Made by a program: the position numbers and the translations under genes. A DNA stretch of 64,000 nt from Gremmenia infestans (Eukaryota > Ascomycota > Leotiomycetes > Helotiales > Hamatocanthoscyphaceae): assembly GCA_032629725.1 (NCBI GenBank), contig JAFEVB010000007.1:2108001-2172000 (forward strand). Reading direction: 5' to 3'. The number at the start of each line of letters is the position of its first letter. Within the stretch, counting starts at the first letter, position 1. Positions 21,275 through 32,305 of the stretch are shown here, one piece after another. The notes below the pieces were generated by a model. The model worked only from the letters and a program-made list of their open reading frames with translations, did no database searches and had not been told where the DNA came from.

Positions 21275-23156
21275 ATGGCTACCGCCTCACTCCTACCCCT
21301 TCCGTCGAAGGAGACACTCGTGAAAGAATTTGTGGGCAAGTCCATCAAAGACGTAGCTACACCAGCTGCCGTGCTTGATCTCCAAAAGTTGAAGAACAAC
21401 TGCAGTCGCATGTTGGAGGCAGTTCAGTCATTAGACTGTGGATGGAGAGCCCATATCAAGACTCATAAGGTATGATACTCCTCTTCTTATGCTACTGCGA
21501 TCTTCTATTTTGTATTTGGTCACCTTCCATTTCCACTACTACTCAGCAATTCTCCTGGTTTAAGTAAGAATATGGATATCGATAATTGATTCGGAGAACG
21601 AATTCCTGTTCCAAACCTCTATAGACCTCGATTGATCTTCGCATTTAAGAAATCCACCCTTCTGTTCTCCTCGAAGTACTGACCTGTTATTCCAGACAAC
21701 TGAGCTCACAAAGCTTCAAGTTGGTGACGGCCCAGGACCCGTCAACCTTATTGTATCGACCGTCGTCGAAGCTGAAAATCTCCTTCCACTACTACTTGAA
21801 TACCAGTCAGCAGGAAGAGTCGTCAACGTAAGTCCCATCCCCTCTAGTCCTTTTCCGTCCCTATCAACTAATACATCCCCAGCTCCTCTACAGCTTCCCC
21901 ATAACTCCATCCGCCGTTCCCCGACTTACACCCATCGCCGCAGCCCTAGGTACGTAACATGTCCTTGTATCGCCCTCTCCAATGTCTCAGAAGTTCCGAG
22001 ACATTGATAACCATCCCCAGCCCTACAGAATCTTTCCCAAACAAGAAATACTAACTCCGCAAAGGTCCTCACGCCCTATCCCTACTCATCGACCACCCTG
22101 CACAGCTCCTCTCCGTATCCTCCATCCCAACTCCCACATCCCTCTTCATCAAGATCGACATGGGCGGCCACCGCGCCGGTGTAACCCCCAACACAGAATC
22201 ATGCTCCCAACTCATCTCTTCGGTCCTCGCTCTTGAAGCAACCGGCACGGCCTCCCTCCTCGGCCTATATGCCCATGCCGGTCAATCCTACGCTGGAGAT
22301 AGCCAGTATGCTCCCCCCTACTCACCCCCCAAACTCTTTCCATTTGTTCAAATCTCTCCAAACTTATGAAATATTCAAACCCCCTCCAAACCTTTCCCAA
22401 TCAAGCAAACTAACTCCCCCCACCCACAGATCCGCAGCCCTCGATCTCCTACGCCAAGAATTCGAAGCCCTCCTCCTAACATCCACCTCGATCAACTCCC
22501 CCACATCCACCCACCGCCCCCTCGTCCTCTCCGTCGGCGCAACCCCAACCACAACCTCAATCCGCAACCTCCTCTCCACCACCTCGCTCCCTTCCTCAGC
22601 CGCTCCATCAGTCGCCGCACTCAAGGCCACAATGCTTGCCATCAGAGACTCCGGATGCAGCATCGAAATCCACGCCGGTGTCTACCCAACCCTCGACATC
22701 CAGCAACTAAGCACGCGGGCCTTGCCCTCAGCCCTACTGGGCTGGGACAACATGGCGCTGACCATCGTCGCGGAAGTCGCGTCCCTGTACCCGGGCCGCG
22801 GGGCTGGGGGAAGTACGGAGGCGCTTCTTGGAGCCGGTACGCTGGCGCTGGGGAGAGAGCCGTGTAAGGCGTATCCGGGGTGGGGTGTTGTGACGCCGTG
22901 GAATAGGCAGGGTGTTGAGATGCCGCGTGAGGGGCCAGAGGAGTATGCCGGGTGGATTGTGGGGCGCACGTCGCAGGAGCATGGGATTCTGACGTGGGGT
23001 GGGGAGGTCGGGGGTGAGGATGGGTTGACGGTGGGGCAGAAGCTTAGGGTTTGGCCGAATCATGCGTGTATTGCAGGTGCAGGGTTTGGGTGGTATTTGG
23101 TTGTTGATGGCAGGGATGAGATTGTGGATGTTTGGGTGAGGTGGAGGGGTTGGTGA
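21275..23156 (+). CDS. DSD1: D-serine dehydratase-like / D-threonine aldolase family PLP enzyme
   Basis: About 453 residues from five exons: 21275-21469, 21696-21827, 21883-21949, 22065-22305 and 22430-23156, which sum to a continuous frame. It is a fold-type III (alanine-racemase N-terminal) PLP enzyme. HIKTHK near residue 62 carries the lysine that binds PLP; LFIKIDMGGHRAG and GLYAHAGQSY are barrel motifs. The C-terminal WPNHACIAGAG has the HxC pair that binds zinc in eukaryotic Dsd1, followed by the final strand WYLVVDGRDEIVDVWVRWRG. It should deaminate D-serine to pyruvate and ammonia; D-threonine aldolase activity is the alternative within the family. It ends tail-to-tail with Arp4, 273 bp apart. 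Introns 3 and 4 are C-rich and easily read as coding. Confidence 0.88.
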
Positions 23157-23429
23157 TTTGACACCATCTATGAGGGGGCGTATGCTATAGAGGGTGCCAA
23201 GGTATGAGGGAAGATTATAATTACAGGTAGAGGAGAGAGAGCGTAAGATGCTTTGGGATAAAGGTGCTTAGACTTAGGCCTAGGCCTAGACACGGCATAG
23301 ACATAGCAATATGCAAATAATGATTCTTTGACCAAACCATTTCTTTTGTTTATGTAGATGAATCTCGGTATCCGTAAACACCATACGCCAGCACCCACCC
23401 TGCAGAAACTTTTTGATGCCCTTCATCTA

Positions 23430-24894
23430 TCATTTACACCTCTTCTCGACAACATTAACCCCAAACTCCTCATACTCCTTCCTACTAATCCACATCTGAT
23501 GAAATGTGCCCAGACTCCCCAAAATGCTGCCTCCAATCCAGCTCCCAAAGCGTCTCTCGGCCGTCAAGCCCGCAGCCTGGATCTTAACCCTAGCACCAGG
23601 ATACATGGCCGTAAGCTCATTATGCAACCTATCCGTGAACCCATTAATCAACGTCGTACCACCGGTAACCACCACATTCCCGAGAAGATGCGGCCGCAGA
23701 TCAATATCAACAGCCGCCAGACTCTGCCTCACCATCTCCGGAATCGTCTGCGCCTTGGTAAGCGCCGGCTCATTGGGAATCGGCAGCGCAGCACGTTCGT
23801 CGAAGAGCCCCTCTGCAACACTCATGCGCTCCACGCCCCACATCTGGTTCGCGCCATCCGGGAACTCGAAGACGCGCCCGGGCTGCGATTTCACGTAGTC
23901 GGTGTTCGACACGCCGTTCGCGTTGACGGTGTTCAGACGCCCCATGCCATTCCAGACCTGCACCACGGACTCCTTGTACTCAGTCAACACGCGCTCCTCC
24001 TCGAGCGCGCGAAAGCTATCCGGGATCTTATTCTCATACTTGCGATACGTAGCTTGCGCCGGGGCGCCCGCATCAACGGGTGTTTTCGACGCGATGGCAA
24101 AGTGCGGCACGAGGTTCACTTTGGGTTCTGTGGTTGCGAACAGCGAGCGGAGTTGCGACGACAGCCAGTTGCCTGCTATGGGCGACTTTTGCACGCTTTT
24201 CTTGAGGATGAGCCCGTCGTGGATAGAAATTACTGATGCGGTGGAGGCGCCGACGTCGATTACGAGGGATGTAGCTTTTCCACCGCCAAAGGCGGCCATT
24301 ACGCTGTTTCGCGCGAGCCAGAACGCGGGGCAGCCCCAAGACTCCATGGCGACTTCGATAGATTTTTCGCGGTTCTTGGTGGTGTTCCAGGCTGTTTCTG
24401 TCATGAGCAATGGATGTTCCCCTAGTGTTCTCTCTCCTTCTTCAACTTCCTCGACGTCCATTGCAATTTCGGAGGGGTCGTTTAAGCCGTTTGTCCTAGG
24501 ATCTGATTGCTTGAATGATGTGAGTCGTGATGTGATTGCATATTCCCATAATTGTGTTGCTGTGTCCCAATCCTCAACTATCCCCTCCTTTGACATGGGA
24601 TTCCGAATATCCAAGCCGGCCAAGGGGTTGTGGATCGCATCGTCGCCAAAAGTAAATTTACCAGCGTCCGAAACGCCGTAATGCGAATTGACAAAGGATT
24701 TCGGGGTGTCTTCTCCTGCGAAGCCTGCGCGAACACTGGAGTAGCCTGGGTCGAGGATGATTGCTGATACTTCATCTGTTGTTGGGCAATGGTTAGCAAT
24801 GTTTATGCGCCGAGGGGTATGGCTGGGTGAGCTTGCCTCCGCCGTATACGTCAGTAGGCTGAATTGACGAGGTCAATGGTTGAGAGGCCGCCAT
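23430..24894 (-). CDS. arp4: Actin-related protein Arp4
   Basis: About 467 residues from two exons, 24894-24837 and 24775-23430 (58 + 1346 nt). The actin fold is clear: DEVSAIILDPGYSSVRAGFAGEDTP (phosphate-1 loop) at the start, a central LVIDVGASTASVISIHDG (phosphate-2), VVVTGGTTLINGF (adenosine motif) and a C-terminal GSWIGGSILGSLGTF, MWISRKEYEE. The acidic insertion (AMDVEEVEEGERT) and the divergence from true actin fit Arp4/BAF53, a nuclear subunit of the NuA4, INO80 and SWR1 chromatin complexes. The only intron begins with GC (GGAG/GCAAGC) and ends with CAACAG, so it is of the GC-AG class; the junction restores YGG-DEVSAII. A predictor limited to GT donors would shorten the N-terminus. 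Confidence 0.93.
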
Positions 24895-25560
24895 TATGAG
24901 CGCGACTCGTCTTGGATATATGCGACGTTACAAGTATTCGGAAATTTAGTTTGTTCTTTCGGGTTTCTCATGTTGACAATTGTCGCGAGAAGCTCCAAAG
25001 CTACGGCGACCCGTAAGGACAGGCAGCGCCGTTCAACCCCTCGCCTCCCCCTCCCCTCTTCTTCAGCTAGTATTTTGCAACCTTACCATCCACCTTTAAG
25101 TCCTACCTGTTCTCCGGCCTGCAGAATCACCAGCAAGTCAGTGCTTCCTGCTTTTCTCTCGTCTAGCAAACACTATACTATACACCACATCTCTTATTAG
25201 CTGTAATTAATTAGATTATGAAGTAGGCTCTTCACTCGGAATCATTCTCAACCTGTCACAATTGTACTCCTATTGCTGCAGTGTTACTCGTATGCTTTAC
25301 AAGTCAAGTGACTCGATCGAGTTTGTTCGCTAAATGCGCATCTGACCAAATGTCACTGAAGGTCTCTGGAGGCTCGTGTCTTTTCTTTGTGCGTCTCTTG
25401 TTACAACTCTATTGTTATCTCTTAGCTCTCTTCTGGAACCTTTGACACTACGCAATGGAAGACTATGAGAACCTGACTCTGAAGGTTTGATTCCTATATT
25501 TTCACCCAAACTCATTCTCACAATAGTGACAAACTACCAACTATTCTGGTGTTGCTTACA
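24895..25560. other. Intergenic, Arp4 promoter side
   Basis: Mixed sequence upstream of Arp4 grading into AT-richer sequence. No motif-bearing open frame and no repeat recognised. Confidence 0.4.
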
Positions 25561-25565
25561 GAATT

Positions 25566-25874
25566 TATTAGCTCGTGGCATCGGAGTATCTTGCAGGATT
25601 TTGGAAAAACAACTTAGCCGCAGACCTGGAGTGGTGCGTTCGTGCACCACTCTCATACGGCCTCAGCTGTTATTCTTCGAGTTTAGGTCGAGCAATTGCA
25701 GCCCCTAGCTGGTCCTGGGCTTCCATCTGCGGTAAGACTGTTTACACACATCTTGGGCCGGGCAATACTAGCAATTACACGTCCTACCTGGTTATTCTCG
25801 GGGCTAGTTCCCGACTCAATGGCCCGAATCGATTCGGGGAAGTGGGCCTTTGTTCATCGTCCATAGGGTAAATT
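25566..25874 (+). pseudogene. HET-domain protein, C-terminal relic
   Basis: A frame of about 100 codons reads EYLAGFWKNNLAADLEWCV and then IAAPSWSWASICGK before a stop near 25872. 'YLAGLWxxDLxxxLLW ... APSWSWASxxG' is the characteristic region after the HET domain in fungal heterokaryon-incompatibility-like proteins; the intact HET gene at 46.8-49.0 kb shows the same signature (VAGLWREDLVMELLW, APSWSWASINGS). The HET domain itself is absent upstream, and the sequence between the two motifs is shorter than in an intact copy. This is therefore a truncated fragment, probably left by duplication and decay. Confidence 0.6.
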
Positions 25875-26006
25875 GGTTCATGATGCTAGTCAGACGACTG
25901 TCATCAAATACCTCATTTTGATATGAATATTTGCATTGTTGGGTCCAGCGACTGGACCTTTCATGTACGTTTACCTCAAAGCCCCGAACCATCATCTCTA
26001 ATAAGT

Positions 26007-27496
26007 TTAACAACGATTTCCTACCAGGAAACCAATTGTGTCATGGCTGTTCACTGACTTATTCAACCCATATGGCACACACCCCAAATCCTCACCAGTC
26101 CAAATATCAGTGACCTCGAATGCGTCTCTTTGGTGGTGCTTCGTTTCTAAATGAGGAACTTCATTCCAGATAATCTCCCTTTGCGCGGTACCATCTAACG
26201 TATTCAAAGCGAGAACCAGCGTTCCCTTCTCACTCTGCCCGCTCCAATACTCAGCCGGATTCGAAGCATTAAACGTCCAATCTGGATTCGTCCCCCACTT
26301 ATACGGCGTAGCCGGTTTCCCAAACGTGGCATCCTGGCTAAAGGCCAGCAGATGTTTGTTCTTGAGGATATCCAGGAGGTCAGCAGGCAAAAGATCCAAA
26401 GCAGTGCCTATGATCAGGGGACTCTTAGCAGCGGCCCAGAAAGCGAAATGGCTTCTATTTTCCTCGAGAGTCAAGTTCCCGTTGCCAACCTCCAGCATGT
26501 CTGGGTCGTTGTGGCCCCAGAAATCCACGTAGTTGAGTTGGAAACTGTTCTCGTTGAGGATTTGCGCGATGCGCGGCCAGTCGGGTGTGATGTCGCCGGT
26601 TACTCTCCAGCTATTTCCTGTTGCGTTGCCCCAGGTTATCACGTCTGCTTGGCCCCATTCGCAGAGGCTGTACAGGATTGTTCGGTTCTGGGCGAGTAAG
26701 GCGTCTCTCATCATTCTGTATCGCTCAGCCTGGAAGGTGGTGGGTTAGCATATCAAGTCGTCAATAGTAGAAGTTCTGTCAAGAGTACGTACAGTGTTGC
26801 TGGTGCTCCAATCATAAGTTGCAGGGGCTGTTGTATTGCTAATAGAACAAGTTCCGTTGGCAAAAACTTGGCCATTTGTACCATCTGGGACGCAGCCAAC
26901 ATATTGATCAGTCCAGTTCGAAGGAACGTAGCAGTTGTCGTACTTCAAATAATCAATGCCCCAAGATGCGAAAGTGGCAGCATCGAGTTTTTCGACGCCA
27001 ATAGAGGCAGGGTATCCTCCACAAGTCTCCGTTCCCGCACTGCTGTAGATGCCAACCTTGAGACCAAGAGCGTGTATCTTGTCGGCCGTTCCCTTGATTC
27101 CAGAGGGGAACTTGACGGGATCGGGAACTATCTGTCCAGTGACATTGTCTCTAGCATCCTTGATAGACCAGCAGTCGTCAACTGCAATCAATGTTAGAAA
27201 CCCGAAAGCTGTGTAATGGATCAATGGTGGGCCATACTGTTGACATAACTGTAACCAACGTCTTTGAGCCCGAGGCTGATGACTTCGTTTGCTGCAGTCA
27301 TGATTTTATCCTCATCAACAGCACAGTTGAACGCATTCCATGAGTTCCAGCCCAAAGCTGGCAGTTTCCCCTTTTCTCAAATCAGCACTGATATTTCGAT
27401 CCTAAAAAGACATTTTCATACTACACCATCTTTTCGCACCAAGGCATTCGCACTTGGAAGTACTGCTAGAGCTGTGAGAGCAATTGAGACGAGCAT
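26007..27496 (-). CDS. Secreted alpha-galactosidase, glycoside hydrolase family 27
   Basis: About 439 residues from four exons: 27496-27427, 27375-27238, 27181-26793 and 26729-26007. The protein opens with a signal peptide (MLVSIALTALAVLPSANA), then LPALGWNSWNAFNC. IDDCWS, YLKYDNC (aspartate nucleophile, about residue 150) and WGHNDPDMLEVGN (acid/base aspartate) are GH27 landmarks; SHFAFWAAAKSPLIIG and the C-terminal beta domain (DIWTGEDLG) complete it. Several NxT/NxS sites fit secretion. It should release terminal alpha-1,6-galactose from raffinose-type sugars and galactomannan. Exon 1 ends right after the signal peptide at a GTGTAG donor, so a predictor could misplace the start. The C-terminal end is short, without a carbohydrate-binding module. 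Confidence 0.93.
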
Positions 27497-27544
27497 TTTG
27501 TTTGCGGTGGCCAAGTTGTACTTCGAATATCATGGGAAGCGTCT

Positions 27545-27551
27545 ATATATC
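27545..27551 (-). promoter_or_regulatory. TATA-like box of the alpha-galactosidase gene
   Basis: On the minus strand ATATATAGAC lies about 50 bp upstream of the start codon, at a sensible distance for a TATA element with a short leader. Confidence 0.4.
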
Positions 27552-27554
27552 TCA

Positions 27555-29817
27555 GGTCAGAACTGCCAGATCTTTCTTTCTTTTTCTTCGTTTTATTTAC
27601 CACCTCGGCTACTACGTAGTTGCACTTATAACAGCTCCTACTCCGACGAGAAAACTTATGTTCCAGATTTTTGCTTGGATCGGATGTTATAATTGGCAGG
27701 CGGATCGGGGTAATGTTCCGGCTGATCTATAGTACGAATACTACATTTAGCCCAATGGAACTTCCCCTCCGTGTCTAAAATAGTCATGATCGGGTACATT
27801 CTCGGGCTAACGTAACCCGCCGTCCTCCAAGTATTTCTTGGAACTAATCACGTAAAGCCAGCTGCAACTTTATATTATATTACTGACGACCGGCGAATCG
27901 GTTTCAACTATCACTTTACCCGTTCTAGTCTACTGGAAAGAATGCTTCGCCTGGTTGATAAGTACCCCTCGATACACTCTATTGCTCCATTGGTTTTCAG
28001 GTTTAGATTGGCCCGACCCCGCATCTGTGGCGGGGTAGAGAGAGGAGAAAGAGGATCGTCAGCAGGGGACTTCGAGATCACTTGGCAGGCAGGTACCCGT
28101 GTTCCATTGAGGCATGGTGGCGTACGGTCATAAAAGGAAGGCTGATTTAAAGGAGCTGTAGGCTGGCTATCTCGAGATCACTCCCACGCTGCAAATCTCT
28201 ATGCTTTTACTTCATATACTAAAACTAGTCGCTTTAAGTTTCTTTTACTCTAGGTAAAGTATGCTGTACCTAGTACCAAAAGCGGTAGCTATAGGGGGAC
28301 TACATAGCTCACTAAGCAATCTTATAATAGTTAGCAGATGGATAAACGACGATTGATTAGCTAAATTATGGTTAGTTAGCCATAGGTCAAATCTATCAAC
28401 TATATGGAACCATTTCAGGGCCAGATAAAGCGTGCTTCATAATCCCTTGAAAGTGGTCATTTAGCTATCATTTTACTTGAAGAAGGTCCCAGTGAAATCC
28501 TATAAGGTATAACATAAGGCATCTCAATATTGCATCACCCTTACCGCCATCTCCCTATCTTGTCCCTCCTAGCCAGCCGCAACATCCTTCAACTGACTCC
28601 TGCATTCTCTATTTAACAAAAATATAAATAAACTAAAATATTGAATAATAAATTGATTTTTTATTTTTTATTTTTTATTTTTATGTATAATTATAAACAA
28701 AATAACAGAAGCGGCTTAACAAGCATATCGGGAGGACAAGAAGCTCGCCGACCAAACCCCTAGAAACATACAGGTCAAAAATAATACTGCTCCTACTAGC
28801 GTCGACGATCAATTCAAGACTGCCATGCTTCCTCTTCTTCCTATCTCCCAAAAACGGTAACTCGTCTCAGTTCCGGACCCTCGCCCCCCATATGCAATAT
28901 TCCATAGACGAGCATTGAGCGTAGTATTTTATAGACAGAAACTCCTTAATAAAATTAAAAACTTGAAGACACGAGGTAAGCTTTGACTGAAAATTATTAG
29001 CCTGGAAGAAGCATTGAGACAGACTGTTACTTAATAATAAGGACTTCGATATTCGGGAACGGTGAGCAGTGCAAAATTCCAGGAGGTGGTAAAGAGGTGG
29101 AATGTCAAGGAGGTAGACGATGCATATAATATGATATTAATTAGGTATGTTGGAGATCTGTTATGAATTATAATTTACTCATCAATTATGGATTTGATTA
29201 TTACACCATCGAATTATTTAACCTTTGGGGCTTTGATTCAGGCTTGATGCAGGACAAGCGATTGTAGGCAGGTCTAAGGGAGTCCCACGTACTAGGTATG
29301 TGGAGCAGGTGAAGGCTGGAAATCAGACGATTTGGCAGTCGCCCGCAGCCGCCACCCGCATCTCCGTGGCGCTTCAGAACAGTGGCTATGTGTCTTGAAA
29401 CCAGACATCACTACATCAGTGGTAAGAATTCTCGGCTCATGGCGATCGTAGGTTTGACGAGTGCTCCAAGTGTAGGAAGTCTTGGTATGTGGCCGTTTTC
29501 TGAAGCTTTCCATGAGGGTCAAAGCTTGTATGATCAAGTTCCGACTGTAGAACTTGAGGCACCGCACGTCTCATCGCAACTAACTCTACTTCCGACCATC
29601 CAATAGACAGAAGAAGGAGAAATGAAACCGCCCATGATGGGCTAACAACCTGGGAATCATCTCACACGGAAAATCTCTAGCCTTTTGTTGTGTCAAAAAC
29701 GCTAGACATTTTTCCGGCGCCATAAAATATGATACTCCACCCCCCATGGTCCAAGTGGCATAACATTTCATACAACAAATTTCTCATGGGTTCAAAAGCA
29801 GGCTTTTGCTGACCCCG
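27555..29817. other. Gene-poor AT-rich region
   Basis: 2.3 kb with dense stops and TA-rich stretches. It includes a TTTTTATTTTTTATTTTT low-complexity run at about 28655-28685. Around 28700-28860 a short plus frame (LADQTPRNIQVKNN...) may be a coding remnant, but no family is recognisable. A TATA-like CATAAAAGG sits near 28130. The whole looks like decayed repeat DNA; no terminal repeats found. Confidence 0.4.
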
Positions 29818-30574
29818 ATGTCTCTTTCGCGAATTCCTCTCACTCAAGTTTTCAGATCCAAGAGCAACAGCAGTAGCTCGACGTCGTCCGACTCAGAAAC
29901 GACAAGTCCCGGTACACGAGACACGACGCCAATTTTCAGCAGTCCAGTGAGGGCAAACACTCTACCAGGCTTCGGTATGGCGCAACCAAATGCAGGAGCC
30001 CGGGGCACAAGAACCCCTCAAATGCTCGAGTATGAGCGACAAGCGGAAGAGCGGCAGAAGGAGTACGACAGGATGCAGGAAGAACGCGAGCGCATGCTGG
30101 AAGCCGAGGAGAAGATACAGCAAGAGCAAGAGAGGATCGCTCAGGAGGAATACGAGATGAGACAATACTACGAGGCGGAAGCTTTGAAGCATGCGGAGGA
30201 ACTGAGGGTTCATCAGGAGGAAATCAGAAGACATCAGCAGAGAGTGAGGGAGCATCAGCGTCGACTCCAAGAGTAAGACAATTGGAAATTCTTCATTCAT
30301 ATCCTATTCCGGCTTGTTTTGAGGGTCTTATGAAATCTTTGTACTGTTCCGTCGATATGTCTTGCGGTTCCTGGATCACTGCTATACACTTTTATTTCGG
30401 TAAAGCTGACTCCCCGTTCTCTACAGTCATGAAGCCTCTGCTGAAGCTTTCGCTAGAGTAATCGCCATGCCCGCGAAACAAGGCAGAGATAAGATCTCTT
30501 TCATCGCCGCTCCCCGGAAGAATAGTGCGACTGCGAATGGAAATGGACAGGCGCCGGCTCAATTTCTAGGATGA
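29818..30574 (+). CDS. Small coiled-coil protein of unknown function, two exons
   Basis: About 200 residues. Exon 1 is 29818-30272 and exon 2 is 30427-30574; the donor GTAAGA and acceptor CTACAG join in frame. I chose ATG 29818 (MSLSRIPLTQVFRSK) because the upstream ATG at 29785 closes after a few codons. Residues about 15-60 are Ser/Thr-rich and look disordered. Residues about 65-150 are an almost unbroken charged helix (RQAEERQKEYDRMQEERERM..., RIAQEEYEMRQYYEAEALKH) with heptad character, so a coiled coil is likely. The last 45 residues are basic and then Gly/Ala/Asn-rich. No enzymatic motif, signal peptide or membrane segment. I do not recognise the family; a scaffold or self-associating role is only a guess. 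Confidence 0.6.
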
Positions 30575-32305
30575 AGCAAAATCATCACCACGTGATGAGT
30601 TTTGAAACCCAAGATATATTGCATTACTTGGCCGAACACAATATCGATGATCTTGGAGAGCTTGGAGAGCTGGCACTCGGGCAAGATGAAGATGATGTGG
30701 AATACATATATGTCGATATCACCCATGGCTGCCTTTCCCAGCATCAATCCTGGCCGCGAATAGCAGCGACACGGTGTCAGATACCGGCAAGCCCATACAC
30801 ATTGTTCTGTCTAAGTCAGCTACCTCGGAGCCCATATCGGAATACGAGCATGTGCAGGCGGCAACTACGACAAATATCGCTCCCACGACAATATCGCTAT
30901 GTTTCTCAGTACTGGTCCTCTCCCCAGCGGGCTTTCACGGCATTTCAGACAGATGCACAAGAAAGACTGTAAAAGGAAAGCTACGGAAATGCAGGAGGGA
31001 TGACACTGCAACATCAATGGCTTTGTAGGTGGGAGCTAGGCTGGTGTTGACCTCCCAGAAAGTGCTATTCAAGCAATCAGGAGATCACCGGTGAATTCTG
31101 AGGACTGGCTTGGATTATGTTGGTATCACAAGGAGATCACTTCACTGAGCGGATTAAGGGGCATAAGCGAGGATTATGTATAGATAATACTATAACTTAT
31201 AATAGACGTCTAGAGTTGTATATTATAATGGAATAGAATGCTTTATTATAGAGTAGAGATGTTCATTCTAGTGGTCTACTGTATGTTTATGAAATGCTTT
31301 ATAGAATATTTCTGCCTATGACTTTTAGATATTCTATCTTACTAAGCTTACCCCCCTAAACAGCTGTCCTGTCCATTTCTAAAGCTTCGCCTTCCTCCTA
31401 TATATTCCCACCAGCCCTGAAAAGTGATCAATAAATCTCTACGTCTTTACAAGCTTGTGCAAATTACGGGTTATTAGTGTATCTATCCCTATGCACCACG
31501 ACAGTAAAGCCATTAACCTCAGCACAGTCCGCATGGTCTCAAATAGCACGGTAGTCAATTAATTAATCCAAATATGTGCACGACTGGCCTCAAGTCAGGG
31601 CCCGATCGTTATGCGCAAGTCCTATATTTGACCCCCCCCTTAGACCCTTCTGGTAATTTGAGCAAAACTTGTTTTGATTGCCTACCACACTAATACGGGA
31701 TTTGCCATATTATACTGATATAGTACGCAACATCAGATTACATTAGTGTACTATTCTCTACACTAAGTAAATATCTCAGCGTAAGTGCAATAGGGGCGGA
31801 TTTCTTGGCGATAAGCAAATAAGCCATATTTGTTAAGAGTCTGAGCGGCTTTTCGCTTCTAGTTCGTCTTATGAGGTTGTTGATATGGAGTACAAAGAGC
31901 AACATGGTATTCTGCATATGCCTCGTCTGATCGGGATAACGACGCTTAGCAAAGAGATGTACAAGCGAACGCAATCGTAGCACGGAAACAGGCGCCCCTC
32001 AAACTGGCAGTGGCGTCGCTAGGTCTTCTCGACACCCTGACGCTCTGGAGTCGTGGGAGTGTGTTACGCTCTGCGGGCGGTAGTAGGAGGGGTATGCGAC
32101 GTGCTGTGATGAAATGGAATACTGCACGAGTTAAAAGGCATTGGAATTGGGAGCATACCTTTCGAAAAGACAAGGCCACTTGACGCATGGCGAACGCAAG
32201 GACATAACAATATCCGAATTGACCATATACAAAAAAGGAAATACATTGACCAAGCATCCGTTTATCTAAACACTCCTATACGCCTCCCAATGCATTTGCT
32301 AGATA
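30575..32305. other. Intergenic region, partly AT-rich
   Basis: The first 450 bp hold overlapping frames (30598-31028) with some protein-like stretches but no workable splice model. From about 31130 the sequence turns AT-rich with frequent stops, including TA-rich blocks at 31180-31330. No repeat ends or RNA genes recognised. Confidence 0.4.

Noticed and set aside
30598..31028. Overlapping plus frames downstream of the coiled-coil gene
   Set aside because: Parts look protein-like (DDLGELGELALGQDEDDVEY; SDTGKPIHIVLSKSA), but no intron places them in one frame; too weak to call.
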